Below are positions 50,240-63,662 of a DNA stretch of 64,000 nt, in pieces. The notes beneath the pieces were generated by a model, which was given only the letters and a program-made list of their open reading frames with translations, made no database searches and had not been told where the DNA came from. Position 1 is the first letter of the stretch, and the number at the start of each line of letters is the position of its first letter. The DNA comes from Apis mellifera (taxonomy: Eukaryota; Arthropoda; Insecta; Hymenoptera; Apidae): assembly GCF_003254395.2 (NCBI RefSeq), contig NC_037638.1, forward strand, positions 20,182,202 to 20,246,201, given 5' to 3'. A program made the position numbers and the translations under genes.

Positions 50240-53200
50240 GTAAGTTGCACGTTAAAATGATTTATCTACGGGCCCTGGCGAATATATAGTTACCGCGCCG
50301 ATCGATGAGGTGTCTATCCATCCAACCCGGTTGCCCGGGGTTTCAATTCCATACCCGTTCGATTTGATTTCCACCGAATTCACTTTTGAAATAAAATGGA
50401 CCGTTCTAAACTGTACGTACGTATGTACGTATGACTCGCGTGGTCTCTCGTTCTTTCACTTCCGGCTTTCGAAACGAGCAAGTGGAGAAAAAGAGAAGCA
50501 CACGAAAACTGAAAGGAATGAGCGAAATGAAGAGGGAAAGAAAGAGAGAGGAGAGAGGGGAATAAAAGAAAGCAGAAAGATAAAAACATGGGCAGAGTAA
50601 TTGATAATTTAAAAAATAAAAGATTATTAAAAGAAGATTGGAAAAAGAAAACACGGATGGACGAACGAAATTTCCATTCCCGCATTCTAACGATAAAGTA
50701 CGGGGAAAGTATAGGCGGTTGAAGTGGGTAGAATTTGAAAAATCACGTACCTCTGTTATCTCCGACCGAGAGTGTAGCCGAGAGATGGAGGAGAAAGGAA
50801 ACCACCCACCTTCGTCTTGGCGTTGGCTCGTCTATCGCGATTCCGGCTAGTTCATTGTTACCGGGACTGTAACCTTCTGGCAGCCAACTTTTCTCCGTTT
50901 GCCTCGGTGCCAGTAAACTTCGACCGAGATAAGTTTCTGACCGAGAGTGGACGTTACGTGTCTGCCGACGATAAATACTTGTTCGTCGTTCGCTGCGAGA
51001 CCGTCGAATGCTCGAACTTAAGTAAAATATTACGACGCAACGCGTCGCCCGACTCTATTTATTGATCTACCGGCGTATAGATGAAACTGTAAACAGAGAA
51101 TAATTCGAGGAAACGTTCGGTTTCGGCCTTCTATTGATAAACAGTAGGAAAGGAAAGGAAGGGAAGGGAGAACACGTTAGATCGATAACGACTCGTTCGA
51201 CCGAGCGAATTTCGAATCTATGAATTTGTAACTACGGATGGAAAAAATAAACGCGACAATATGGTCGAGTGCATTATCGAAGCGTGGATTATTGGTTTGC
51301 GATATTGGTATAGTATAGTATTTCATGAATATTATCTTTTAAATTAACAAATACACGGGAGTACGACGGAAGTAACGAATCGCGATCGGGAATCGGTGTA
51401 AATCAATTCCGATCGGGGCTCAACCCGTTCCCTGTCCTGATAAAAAATTGAAAATCAGGACGAAAATGTTATTTTCATTATGCACCATTGGCAACCCTCG
51501 TAATGGACCATAAAAATTTCCAGCGGTTGAATTTCGCGTGTGATAACCCTGTATCGATACGACCATTTCGATATGAATATTCAACGCATGCAAACTACGA
51601 TCAAACATACTCGTATCGAGATAAACGCCCATCCCACAAATTACGGATCGTCAAATGGTTTTGCGGTCTTTCAGTTTCTTTTTTTTTTTTTTTCTCCCTC
51701 AAATTCATTTATTTTTCGTACAAACTTCTTACGCGTGGAATATCGCGTATATAAATTACGCAGCAGCAATTTTATTCTATAGATCCTCCGTTTTAACTTT
51801 TCAACTTTTCAAATTAATTTATTTTTACGACATCCTTCTTACATCCTTCTTGGATTCCTTCGAGGAATATTGGGAGCATTATGCGTTTCAATTCTTTATA
51901 TGTCTTTCAATATTTAAAAATTCTATTTTTAATCATCTCTTCATCAAATATTTGGCTGTTTCTTTTCTCATTCTTCGAAATTTTTCGTCTATTCTTCTGG
52001 ACATGGTTCTTAATAGGTATCTCGTAAAATATACGGCGTGCGTTATCGCATAAATCGTCGGATGAATGTGTCTACGGTTAAAGAAAGTACCGTCGTAATA
52101 CGGGCATTCAGCGCGGGCTATCCGTTTAAAAAAATTTTTTTAATTAAATTCAAGCCATCCTTTCACCCGCGTATACATTTTTTTTCTGCGTAACCGCGCG
52201 AGCAAGTGCACGCTCGCCAACCACCTCATTTACTTACAATTACTTACTTAGAGTAAGTCCGCGGGGAGCCGGCAGTTGTTGCCACGAGGAGATATTCACT
52301 AACCGTACTATTCGTACTTTTCCTCGAAATCCGACGAATTTGAAAAGAATATTGCTCGACCGCTCATTCGACCAACTCATTCCTCGTAAATCGCGCGATA
52401 TTTCGATCCCAAGCGTATCTTGTATCTTCGATAAGAAAATGTAGATTTAAGTATTAAGTATAATTTTCCTTTCAATTGTGGTCAAAACAACGAATCGATT
52501 TTTCTTGGCTAAACTTGGCTATCTTCTAGAATGCGGTCTTTTATCGACAACTTTCCACAGTGAGTTTCCATCACTGACTCGTACACTTTGTTTCCGCGAA
52601 AAAAGGGCAGATCGTTTGTATCTATACAACGTCTAATGTATATAGGGATTGGAGAGGAACAGTGACGTATCCGTGAGGGATACGCGAGAGAGGCGCGTAA
52701 CTTTTCCACGAACTATCGACTATGCCAACCACGTATACCTCCAAGGCGTGGATGTATATTTATCCTGGCGCGCGATCGAGGATCAGATGGTCTGGAAGAA
52801 AGCGGGACCGTTACGAAATTCTCCACGATCGATGGCAAGAAACGATAAAGGGAGAGAAAAGACGAGGAACGAGGATCGATCGAGCGGTTCGAGAGTTGGC
52901 GGAAAGTTTCAGGATACGAATCGGTTGAAAAAGGAGGGTTTGAAAGTTGGCCGCGCGGTACGACGTTTAACAAAGGACGCAATTCCCTCGAAACAGATTT
53001 GCATCGTTCTTTGCGATGTCCTTCCCCACAACTTCGACGGCTTCTGTGCGACACGCGAAACAAACAGTTGACCAATTGCAATTTCGTAAGCAATTGTATA
53101 CACGCACTCTCTCTCTTTCCTTCTCTTTCTCTGCGGAAATTTAGAGTAGAGAATTTATCGTTCCACACTTCAAAGCGTGGCGCATTATCGCTTGCCAACG

Positions 53201-54856
53201 CGTAAAACCAAGGAATGAAATTTCCTTGAAAATATTTATATAAAAAGCTGACTCGTCGATCTTTTGAGACTTTCCGTTTCTTCTTCCTGCGAAACTTCCT
53301 CGAAGGAAAAAAGGAGGAGGAGGAGGATATCGTCTGACGATCCGAAGAGAAAAACGGGAACATTGTCGCGAAGAAAAGATTTCCAAGAAGACTCTGAGAT
53401 ATCCGACGTCGAACAATGATCGCCCGTCCAACCCGTCGGTGACACGCGGCTTCATTATCGTCGTTATCGTTAATCCCCACGAAACTTTTTATTCCATCGT
53501 GCAACCGCCTCCCAGTCGGCCCAACCTTCCTCTCTCTCTCTCTCTTGATCCTTCTTCTGTCCCCCATCCACTTTCTTCCTCCCCCATCTATTCTCCTCTC
53601 CCGTAATCGTCTTTTCCTTGTAATTAAGTCCTTCAAGGTTCTCCGCGCGTTAGTTAAGAACGATGAAAAGAACCTTCCTCGATGGTTGCCAACAATCGAG
53701 GATAAATGTCTTCGCGTTCTTCAAAGCTCAACTTGTACGCGATACGATACGCTATTTCGATGCGTTTGATTTCCCCTCCCTTCCTTTTTTTTTTTTCATT
53801 TTTCACATTTTCGTCAAAGCTATCTCGCTACGTTACCGCAAAATTATCAAGTGGCGTCGATCCGGCCACGCTTTTTCACCCCCCTCCACGAATCCACTTA
53901 ACGCTTTGACGATCGTTTCGCAATCATCGAGAACTTTGGATTTGATCGGAGAGTCGATTAACTGTTTCCAGTCAACAAGCGGTGGGAGTTTTCAGTTTTC
54001 ATTAAAATTTTCGAACGGAAATCAAGCGTTCGCTTCGGAAAGTTGAAACGCAACAGCGGGGAGGTAGAGAAAAAAAGGAAAAGGAAGAAAAAGGAAGGGA
54101 GGAGAGCGAAAGAGTTTTTGCTACGAAATGCTACGAGTGAGATCGACGAAAAGGTAACAAAAGAAACGAACCCGGCCCCTCGAATTAAAATATAAATATG
54201 TTACAATCCCCAAAAGCTGCAGTATTTCTCCCTTTTCTCGTATTGTCGACACCGGGTCAAGAGCCGCAATTTTTCTGGCGTTCGCGCCACCAAATTACGC
54301 TTTCCGGGTCACGAGGAAAATACTTGGCTTCGCGTTCTAAAATTTGGAAGAGACGCGATTTAACCGCCTCCCCCCGTCCCTAATCTTTCCTTCCTTCCGT
54401 TTCCTTTTCCTCTTTCTCTCTCTCATCTATCTCGCCCGTTTTCCGTTCAACGCGATAAATTTTTCTTCACCTCTGCTTCCTTTCCGGAATAAACAAACGC
54501 GTTAACGTGAAAAGCTGTGCTAAGGGAAAAAAAATGATTTCCACGATGTCTCTCTCTCTCTCTTTCTCTCTGTCGGAAGATTTAACGCCACGAAGATTTT
54601 ATTATGGCAATTGCGAGGCTAAGCGTAGCGTTCACCCTTGTTTCCTGCAAATTTCTTGCGCCACTTGCTATCCCACCTCCGCGTCCGACTCGCGTCCACC
54701 GGTTTCCGTTCCACTTCGACTTCCTTCCACCGTCATTCCCTCCACCTCCTTCTCCTTCTCCTCGTCTTTTCTACCCTCGAGGCAAGTGGATGCGCGTCGT
54801 GAACGCGCGTTGCTTATGCAACACGAAAAACTTGCTTCGCTGTCGTTCATCATGAT

Positions 54857-54920
54857 AGAAAGAGAGAGAGAGAGGGAAAGAGGAAGGGAGAGAAGAAGAG
54901 AAAGAGGGAGAGAGAGAAGG
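54857..54920. repeat. (GA)n-rich purine tract, 64 bases
   Basis: (GA)n with GGGA and GAAG variants, uninterrupted by pyrimidines, in the intron between the Ig1 exons. Confidence 0.9.
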
Positions 54921-55563
54921 TGACTTGATGTAGAGGGGAGATAGGGGGTTGGTTGTCGTCGAGTATGCCGCGTACGTACCTCTAAATTGGAGTCGTTACA
55001 ACGCCTCGACTGAAAAAAGCTGAGCAACCAAGGGGTGAAAAGCCGGCGGTGGATTGGAGCGAGAAAGAGGCGGGTGAGAGGAGCGAGGGTGAGAGGAGGA
55101 TGGAGAATAGTCGGAGAAACGGACGGAAAGGCGACGAAAAGTCGACGCGAGCCCTCGAGACGCGGCCGTATCTTTTGACCGAGCTTCTCAAGAAGAGAGC
55201 TTTCACGCAATTTCTTCTTGCACGCGTATTTTCAACCTCCTCCCGCCATTTTTCCCCCCATCCTCCTTCCCTCGTCCGTGTTGATGAACAAAAACAAACG
55301 TATCCTGCGCCCAGGGATCCGGTGTTGTATAATCGGGGAATTCGTTTTGCCAAGTCATTTTCTCCAACGACAAGAACTCGTAAATCCGAGTAATTAAACG
55401 GAATAAACGGAATGGAAAGTCGTGATGAAATGATGAAATGAAGAATCCTTTGGACTTTGCGACGATTATATCCGACGATTGTTCATGCGTCGGAGTATCG
55501 TTTCTTCAATTGGAGAAAAAAAAGGAAAAAAATGGTCTTTTGACGGAAAAAGGGCACCGAGTT

Positions 55564-55587
55564 TCCTCCTCCTCCTCCTCCTCCTCC
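55564..55587. repeat. (TCC)n microsatellite
   Basis: Eight TCC units, uninterrupted. Confidence 0.9.
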
Positions 55588-56343
55588 ATTTTCGTTTCTT
55601 TTCTTTTTTTTAATCCCTTCTGCCAATTAAGGAAGTTAACACGCGTTCACCAACCGTGTTCTCGCGCGGAACACGTACGTACAAAGCTTCTATTGGGGGT
55701 GGTACAGGATTACGAGGTACACGCTATTAAGAATGAAAGAAGCCGGGGGGATGAAACAGTTCCGAGAGAAGCTGTCAAAGTAAATTATTTTCCCGACAAA
55801 AGTTGAAACGGTTAATCCTGCTCTTTGAAGAAGACACGGTGAAAACGACATTTTCACAAAGGCATTTCGACGAACTCGGTCGTAGCTTGCATATTATCGA
55901 TGCTGCTGGTCGCCGCTGGACGCGAGAAACAGTTGAAAACAGTCGCGCGTACCGCGCATTATTACGCGCTCTCGTGTTTTCTTCGATCCTAATCTCATTA
56001 ACCCCGGATTATCAATGATCGGGAATTAATATTCAAATTAATGCTGGAAAATTGACAGCGCGGCACCGCAAATTCGAGGTGGAAATCTGGATGAAAATCG
56101 ATCGATTCAGCGGGGACGGGGAGAGGAGATCACGCGTGTAATCAAAAGCCGCGGCTAAACCGGCGGAGTTTGGCGTCACCCTTTCGCTGCGATATAACGG
56201 AAAATGATTATGAAAACGTATTTATACACCGGGGGATATTCTTGAAATGGGCGGGGGGAGCAGCATCGACGAGCGGAGGGAGTGTATATCTCCTGACGAC
56301 ATTTCCTCTAATCCAGATGTCATTAAAGCGGATTACTCCGGCG

Positions 56344-56362
56344 AATTAATATGCAAATTAAT
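56344..56362. promoter_or_regulatory. Composite homeodomain/POU-octamer motif
   Basis: AATTAATATGCAAATTAAT contains a perfect ATGCAAAT octamer (56351-56358) flanked on both sides by AATTAAT homeodomain cores, a tight 19-base cluster. It lies in the 12-kb intron between the two Ig1 exons. It could be a binding site for POU/homeodomain factors, but single motifs like this occur by chance in AT-rich DNA. Confidence 0.25.
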
Positions 56363-56495
56363 GCACGCTTTTATATAACCGGCCGGATATACGTATTGAT
56401 ACCGCGGTCACCGACATCCCGCACCATCGTTGCCTCGATTTCCTGCTTCCTCCCACTCTCACGCGGAATAAACTTGCTCGTGTTGCATCTCGCGT

Positions 56496-56520
56496 TATAT
56501 GTATGTATATATATATATAT
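56496..56520. repeat. (TATG)/(TA)n microsatellite
   Basis: TATATGTATG passes into an alternating TA run, within the intron separating the Ig1 exons. Confidence 0.9.
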
Positions 56521-58534
56521 GGACAGAACGAAACACGCACACGCGTGGATAGACACGTAGGACGGAGTCTCTTGAAACGCATTTAACCGCGGGCGACGCG
56601 ACCGTCCGTAGACCACAATCCCGCCAACACCACGCGGAAAGATTAAATGATAAATTTCCAAAGCAAGCGGCGACCACTCGACCGCCACTTATCCATCCAC
56701 TTTGTACGCGACTCTTCCTTCTGTTTACCCCCTCGAGGCATCGTGAAAACCGGCCACTCTCCGCTCTCTTTCACCCCTCCGCCTCGTTATTTGGATACAA
56801 AGCCCGAGCACGTTTGTCTCGTGCAACCTCTTCCTCATCCGCCGGCGAATGTATAATTAATTCGCGTAATTAGCTAAAAACGATCGAGAACCGAGAGCCA
56901 AGGGTTAACTCGGTGAAGGCGCACCGTCGAAACGTGTATCTCGATACAACGTGTCGCGTACAACTTTTCCTTTTTCGGTTCTATCGATACCTTTTTCGGT
57001 CGGAATCGAGAGATTCGCCTTTCAAACTGTCTGTGAAAGGGGCAATCGCGGAATCGATCGAGGGAAGCCTTTCAAGGACGCTTTCCGACGGAATTATCGA
57101 TTCTAAATATCAAAAAACTCGCTCCTCGAATCGGAAGCGAGCATATTTTTCCCACCCTCGTTCACCCGTTCAATCCATCTTCGTTCATCGATCGACGACA
57201 ACTTCGGAGACAAGAGCGCGGATATTCCTCCGCGAGACGGAATCGTACGAAGATTTGCTCCACCACCGTCACGGCTGCGCTATTTTTCATCGAGAGATCG
57301 CGAAAAATTTCACTCGAAATATCGACTTCCCCTTTGTACGCGCACCACCACCACGCTCGACCCACATTCGAATCACGCGCACGATCGCAAGAATTTTTTT
57401 CTTTCCCACAAGTTTTCGAAAGAAGTTTTTTGCCGCTGCGGATTCGAGAGGATACGTTAATTAAAGGGAGGGCGGAAAAAAAAAAAACATCGTAGAATGC
57501 AACGCGTGAATTTTTCTTGCCTTCTTTTTTGCCTTTTAAGAAACGATGGAAAGGAAGAATGGAGGGTAGAAGAAAAACGGAGCGTAGCACGGAAATTGAA
57601 ATGATTTTAACCGCCTCTTCCACGGAATTACATTTACTCGTGACCGAGTCTGCGATATCTCGATATTTCTTGCGAGGCGAACTCGCAATTTTTAAAAACA
57701 AAAAAAAAAAAACCACCTCGATGATATTGATTCCATTTCGATCCCACGAAGTTGATAACATTTTGCCGTGATTCCATTATATCCAAATCAAAGATCTTTT
57801 AAAGATTTCTCATAACGTTTTTCTTTTCCTCTCGTAAACCGAGGAATCGAATCTCTTTCCAATTTATTAACGCCGATTCATTCGCAGATTTTGTCGACGT
57901 AAGGTGCGAACAAATTGTGTGAATGCGTATAAATTTTTATATCCAGTGTTACTATCGCTCGGATAGAAGCAGATTGTGACTGCAGATCGTAAATTAAGAT
58001 CGGACGGAAACGGCATATCCGATAGACAGACGTAACAACAAGTTAATTCCCGATTATTCGTTTCGACAGATTCCAGTGTCTAAATCCGTGCATCGATGGA
58101 CGAAGCGTTACTTTATTTAAGATCCCTGCCATCTGTCCTCTCTGTTTAATTCATTTCCCTCGACGAAAGTTGCCTCGAACGAAAGTGCAACGAACTTGAA
58201 AATAATCCGAAAGAGCGGAAAATTGAAACGGCAATGGCAATAAAATTTCGCTTTCAACCAACGCAAGTAGCCGGGGGCAGGAAAAAGAAAGATCGAAGCG
58301 GATAAATCTGCGAAGCTTCATCTTTAGATAAACGGATAGCAAGCGAAAAGGGTAAATCTCCGTCGACTTTTCAGAGACAACTGGCGCAAATGGCGTTCAG
58401 GAACAGGATTTTTCCATCGAAAGAAGAAGCACACGTTTCGGGGATGCGAGAATATCGCTTTACCAATGTTGGGCAACAAGCTATTGCTATCTTTTGCTCG
58501 CGGTAGCTGATTTCTAAAACAAGATCGCCTCCGA

Positions 58535-58564
58535 AAACCACGAGATTTATGTTCTTCGTGGTTT
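58535..58564. repeat. Inverted repeat, 9-bp arms
   Basis: AAACCACGA at 58535-58543 pairs exactly with TCGTGGTTT at 58556-58564 around a 12-base spacer. It sits in the intron between the Ig1 exons, has no recognised function, and could be chance. Confidence 0.65.
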
Positions 58565-61500
58565 CTCGTTACTTCCCCTTTCTTTTTCTCTCGCGCGCAT
58601 CCTCCAATTCGCCACCCTATTCTTCTTTCCTCATCCTTTCTTCCCCCAAAGTGAATATTTATGAAAGATGTAAATAACGAGGGGGATAATTTTCTCGTGA
58701 GATCCGAGCCACTCTTGTTTACAACGCTCCCTTCTACCCCTTTTCCTCGTTCATTCTTATTCGTGTAACGGATATTATCGCATTGTATCCGCTTCCACTT
58801 TTATGTCATCGAGACACGATAGGATTAAACTTGATTCGATTGATTACAATCTCGAGGAAAAAAATGGCGAGAAATACATGGATCAGTTGCTCGATTCATT
58901 CGAGGCAAGGAAATTGAAATGATGAGAAGTGGCAAAATCGAAAACTTACGAATCAGTCCGTCTTCTTATTTTCGAATAATGGAGCAAAGTAAAAATCTAT
59001 TCTGTCGAACGATGACATCGAGACAGAATTCAGGGGAAGAAAGGAGGGAAGGATTTCCGATTTAGAGAAGGTAACGCAACGTCGAAATTAGAGAAGACGA
59101 AACGAGGGATACGTTAGCGTGCTCTTTACAGAGATGCACTTTTACACGGGGCCGATAGATAGCGGGAAAGGGAGCAACTGGCAAGTTTCACGATGCGCGC
59201 GGCGCGATTCCCGAGGAAATGTCGAATTCTTCGAAGGCACGAAATCACTTTAGCGAAATAGGTGTACGGAATCGTCTTCGCCGGATTACCAGAAAGCTCT
59301 TTCCTCCGCCTCCTCCTCTTTTACCGCCGCCTAGCCCGCCCGCTTCTTCTTCGAAACCGCCTTTTACCATCCCGAGAAGAACATTCCAAAGAGGGAGGAG
59401 GTAGGGAGGGAGGAACCCTCTGCCGCTCTCCTTTTACGCTCGCTCGACTCGCCGCAACTCCGCTCGGCCGTGAACCAACCCTTCCACCGTCCTGCTCCAC
59501 CTCCCTTGCCGAAAGGGTTGGCGATGAATCTCAAAGTTAACAACTTTTTCGAAAGGAGCGAAAGGTTGATCCATCGGGCGAACAAGAGACGCAAGAGCGC
59601 GGTAAACACGAAGGAGAGAGAAAGGAGAGAAAGAAGAAACGGATTGAAGGCGGCACAACGCGACGACGCGAGGTGGGGATAATGGAGGCGATTTCGGAGA
59701 GATCCGCGGAACCAAGAAGAAGAGAGCGAGAGAAAGAGAAGAGAGTTTTCGCATCGATTCGCTTTCTGTTCGCGTCCCACGATCTATTTCGTTGCTCTCC
59801 AAGAGATTGCCATTGCGTCTGCATTACTCGAGCCCTCGCTCGTGTTATCAGGGCCTTTGGCCCACAGGGTTATGTACCCTGGCCGTTTGCTTCGCCACGC
59901 CGCCCCGATTCGTACGTGTGCACGTGTCCGTGTGGGTGTGCGTCCGTGTGTGGGACGCGCGATTGTGTGGATGGGGAGGGAGATGGAGGGGACGGGGAGG
60001 GGCGTGTCTGCGGGTGCATTACGCTGATTGCTGGTCGCGGCCTCTCCGGAGAACATAGAGTCACGAAGGCGGGTGGAAGGGTGGAAGGTGGAAAGGTGGC
60101 GGCGGCGTGTGCGGCCGTCACGGGTCGAACGAAGACAGAGCCGGATCCCGTGAACCGGCGAGGAGGAAGAAAAGGGAATAAGGGCCCTCTTCCACGGTTA
60201 AGTAAGTGAACGCTCGTACGTTGCGAGCGCCCGGATTTTAATCCTTTAAATGAATGACGCCGGTGACGCTCGCCCTCCCGCACTTCTCCTATCTTCCTGA
60301 CTATCCGACACCGAGCCACGCCGAGTTTACATTCCTGTTGCGACACCGTTTCCCTCTCCTTGTCACGGCCATCTCGACGCGCGCTTTAAAAATCGGATAT
60401 ATATACTCTTTTTCAGGCGAGAGAAGATAAGATATCCTCGCTAGATAAAAAAAGATGTAACATTTAATTTAGAATAATCTCGAGTTAATTTAAAAATCTC
60501 TAGGAATTTGGATTTTGATTGGATTTTCTCTCTCTCTATTTTTTTTTTCCAATCTTTTCTATTTCAACCGCAATTATTCCCCGTATCGCTCGTAGATGGA
60601 ATAGATATACTCTTTTATATCGATTTAAATTTTCTCCTTTTTAATAAACTGGAAATTGGAATCAGCCGAACACGATAATGATAACGATTCATTTACGAAC
60701 TTTCGACATAGATTATTTTCAGAGTTGTGGCCGAATTTTAAAATTTGTTAAAAATTTATTTTCATTAATTGTATAATTCGAGTTTTTAATTAAAAACACG
60801 CGTGCACATCGCGCAAGTAAAGTAAAACCGTGGCAAAGCTGGGAAAAATGTAGATGCGTGTCGACGCGTCGTCTATGGGATCGGATACAGACTCCCGTGA
60901 AAAATCGAGAAACGGGGAAAACGAATACGGGCAAGACGCTAATATCCGTGTAATTGCGTACGCGTCGCTTCGTCTCGCGACGGTAAACGTCAACGCGCTG
61001 GCAACTCATTATTCTTCTTGCCCCGAGGGCGACGCGCCGCCTTGTCCCATCCACGCCCGAATAATCATCACATGGGGGGGATTTTCCCCCATTGTGTTAC
61101 TGTGTCTCCCGTTCAATGATAAACCGTGCACTTTCTCGGTAACCGTCCTTCATTATTAATACACTCCGCGATCCTGGATCCTTCAAAAATTTTTTCCTTT
61201 CACCATTCTTAGAGAGAAAATACGTTGGCTTCAATAGAAACGACACTCGTTCTATCGAAAATTCGACGAGTTCCCCGATAATTAAAATAAGTAAAAAAAA
61301 AAAAAGGAAGAACGAAATGTCGATCAAATCCAAAGAGCGTTGAGATGGACGCGGTATTCTCGAGAATTACTTACTCGAAAACGAAACGAAAGTGGAAAGG
61401 AAATGAAGGAGGGAGAAAAGGAAAAGAAGGAATACCCGAAAGAAGAGCAAGCTGGGGCGTTAATTCGAGAAGGATTTTCATGGGGCGGCTAGTCGAGCAG

Positions 61501-62178
61501 GGATTACGAAAACTCGTTAACCGGCTAATAGCCTTAAATGACGAGCGACGAGATTTTTCTGGGAATACAGGATAGAGGAGAAGAAGCGGATTGTTGGAGC
61601 GATCATCCAGTTTCCACGCGGTGGAAACACGCAAGGTTGCCGCACAAGGAGCTGCGGCGGAAACGGGCCGATGGAAGCGGGAATGTGCGAGAACGGGGTT
61701 TTAAAATAGTATGGAGGAGGGGAGGGGGGGGGGGGAATAGATTATAGGGATAGCTCCGGATAGGGAATCGATCCTTGAATTACGGGCACATTATGACTGC
61801 GAAACTTGCTAAGGCCGCACTTTCCTACCCGCCAGCGAATTAATCTAACGCGAAAGAAGAGAAGGAGCCTGGAAGCCGGAAGCCGATGATTCATTTCGGA
61901 TGGAACGCGCTTAGAGGCCGAGATGGAGAAACGAAGGGGTTGGGAGGGAGGGAGGGAGAGAGAAAGAGGCGAAAGCTGCGGCGGGGCTTGAGAGGATTCC
62001 GGTAACGAGGAACGATCGAAGTCCCTTCGTTCGTCGATTAAACGATCGCGGCGAAACGCTGACATACACCCTGGCTGCCATTGTCTATGGAATCTGTTGG
62101 TATCACCTCTCTCTGTCCTCGATTTACGCTTTGCCCTCGTTTCGCTTTCCCAAACCTCGCCTCGCCTTCGATAATGAT

Positions 62179-62191
62179 CCCCCCCCCCCCC
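62179..62191. repeat. Poly-C tract, 13 bases
   Basis: Thirteen C in a row, 130 bases before the acceptor of the exon at 62322. Two similar tracts lie at 3432-3443 (12 C) and 61724-61735 (12 G). Confidence 0.9.
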
Positions 62192-62321
62192 ATTCACGAA
62201 CGACTTACGAAACGTTGTAGAGTTGCCTCCAATATTTCATCCCCCCGACATTATATTACCGTTGGATAGTCGAATCCCCGTAATAACGACGGCCAATTGA
62301 CCTCGAGACGAATCGTTTCAG

Positions 62322-62505
62322 CCGATCGGGATGCACTTGAAGAAGTACGAGTGGGTAGGAAGGCCGGACATCGGCGATTGTTCCTTGTGGGTGAGATCGG
62401 CCACTCTGGAGTTCGACGACGGCCTGTGGCAGTGCCAGGTGACAGCCAGCGACTTCACCACGCAGGACGCGCTTGCATCCGAACCGGCCAGGCTCGTTGT
62501 CAGAG
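62322..62505 (+). CDS. Internal exon: second half of Ig domain 1 of the same IgSF receptor
   Basis: The exon starts after an acceptor GAATCGTTTCAG in phase 0, exactly matching the phase-0 end of the exon at 50112-50239, and ends one base into a codon before donor GTAAGG at 62506. It contributes 61 codons. Visible features are PIGMHLKKYEWVGRPDIGDC, then SLWVRSATLEFDDGLWQCQV with the D-x-G-x-W-x-C signature of the F strand in V-type Ig domains. The WQC cysteine should pair with the LICRV cysteine in the previous exon. The cysteine in GDCSLW sits where kirre-type domains usually have tyrosine (GDYSL), and probably pairs with the extra QCIW cysteine. The end, EPARLVVR, is the G strand leading to the linker. 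An ATG lies inside the exon at 62331, but the open frame, splice site and domain continue upstream of it, so it is not a start. Confidence 0.92.
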
Positions 62506-63662
62506 GTAAGGTGTAAAAACTCGATACAACATTTAACTCTGCGCCGATTTTCGAAAGCGAGTTAATTAACGCGTTAAACATCTCGATTCTCGCGTGTAAC
62601 CGCATTTCTATTCGAATTTTGTGTATTGTCCGCCGGCGAAACTAGAGCCTGGTCATCAAATCCAGTCGCTTCGTCCCTTTTCATTGTCGTTATTCCCATT
62701 GTGACGAAATTAACGCGCTACCCGCGTGTCTAGGGACGAGGTATCGCAACAAGACAATAGAGAAGTTACGAAACTGGGCCGATGCGGGGTATATATCCCC
62801 CACGATCAAAACGGTATTATTTCTCCAACAGCGGTTACGACCTTATAAGAAAACTCATTTTACAGAATGCGATGTTATGTACCCGCGTTAAGCTCGAACT
62901 TTAACGATTGATCCATTTTCTATTTTCGCGTTCAAATATTGGATTGGAAGCGATCGAAAATTTTTATAGATACTTCTTCAAGTCTAGACTATTGGAAAGA
63001 ATTGGAGAAATTGTCATAAACACGCGTAATAAACACGAATAAAACATCTTTCTATCGGATTTTTATATAATAAAAAGCCTGGAAGAAGAAGTTAACAATT
63101 TTGTCGTCAAAATCTATTGGAGGAAAATATCCTCCTTTCCTCGAGTCATCATTTTTTTTTTTGATTCGAGATACAAGATTAAAGTGTCGTAATCTAATGC
63201 TTGATACAGCGTACAAATTATGAGAATCGATCTATATTTTTTCTTCAAAGTGCTCGTCTGAAGTTTCGGATAGATCCTAAAGTGCGAACAAGGACATCGA
63301 ATAAGAGAATAATAAAGAGAATAATAAAGGTAAAGGACGATTAAAAATCATTCCTCTCCTCTTTACACGATTCCAAGATAGAAGAGTTTAATCGAGAATC
63401 TCGAGATAATTTACGAACGGATATGTCGCTAAATTGGAAACTTTAAATAGATTTAAAAAGTTTAGGTTAAAACAGGTCGGATCGTGGAAAGCGAAATTGT
63501 CGCGGACGATCGATAGATCTGACAAAGGTAATCAGGGGAGGAACGCGGTTAAATGATAACGTAATTATAACGAGCGACGTCCAGAGAAACGTTGGGCCGC
63601 GTGTCTCCGAATATCCAGCCGCGCGACGGCCAAATTAACCTCTGCTAATTTTCTCATTCCAG
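62506..63662 (+). other. 1.16-kb phase-1 intron between Ig domain 1 and the linker exon
   Basis: Donor GTAAGG to acceptor CATTCCAG, dividing a valine codon after its first base. Mostly AT-rich (62880-63480), with one short tandem repeat at 63303. Nothing else is recognisable inside. Confidence 0.85.
63303..63330. repeat. Short tandem AAGAGAATAATA, two copies
   Basis: AGAGAATAATAA occurs twice in a row within the 1.16-kb intron. Confidence 0.8.

Larger units (their letters stand above)
50240..62321 (+). other. 12.1-kb phase-0 intron inside Ig domain 1
   Basis: Bounded by donor GTAAGT and acceptor TTTCAG; the reading frame is continuous across it. AT-rich at 51240-52060 and 57770-58030. Purine- or CpG-rich stretches occur at 52700-53640, 54400-55260 and 59200-60200. 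A composite homeodomain/octamer motif lies at 56344-56362. I found no additional exon that would fit between the two halves of the Ig fold, and none is needed. Open frames up to 307 codons (minus, 52713-53636) have no recognised domain. Confidence 0.85.

Noticed and set aside
52713..53636. 307-codon minus-strand open frame inside the Ig1 intron
   Set aside because: Basic, repeat-influenced translation without a domain; it lies in an intron bounded by phase-matched exons.
62331..62516. ATG-initiated short open frame MHLKKYEWVG...
   Set aside because: It is an internal part of the Ig1 exon; the reading frame and Ig fold begin upstream across the phase-0 intron.
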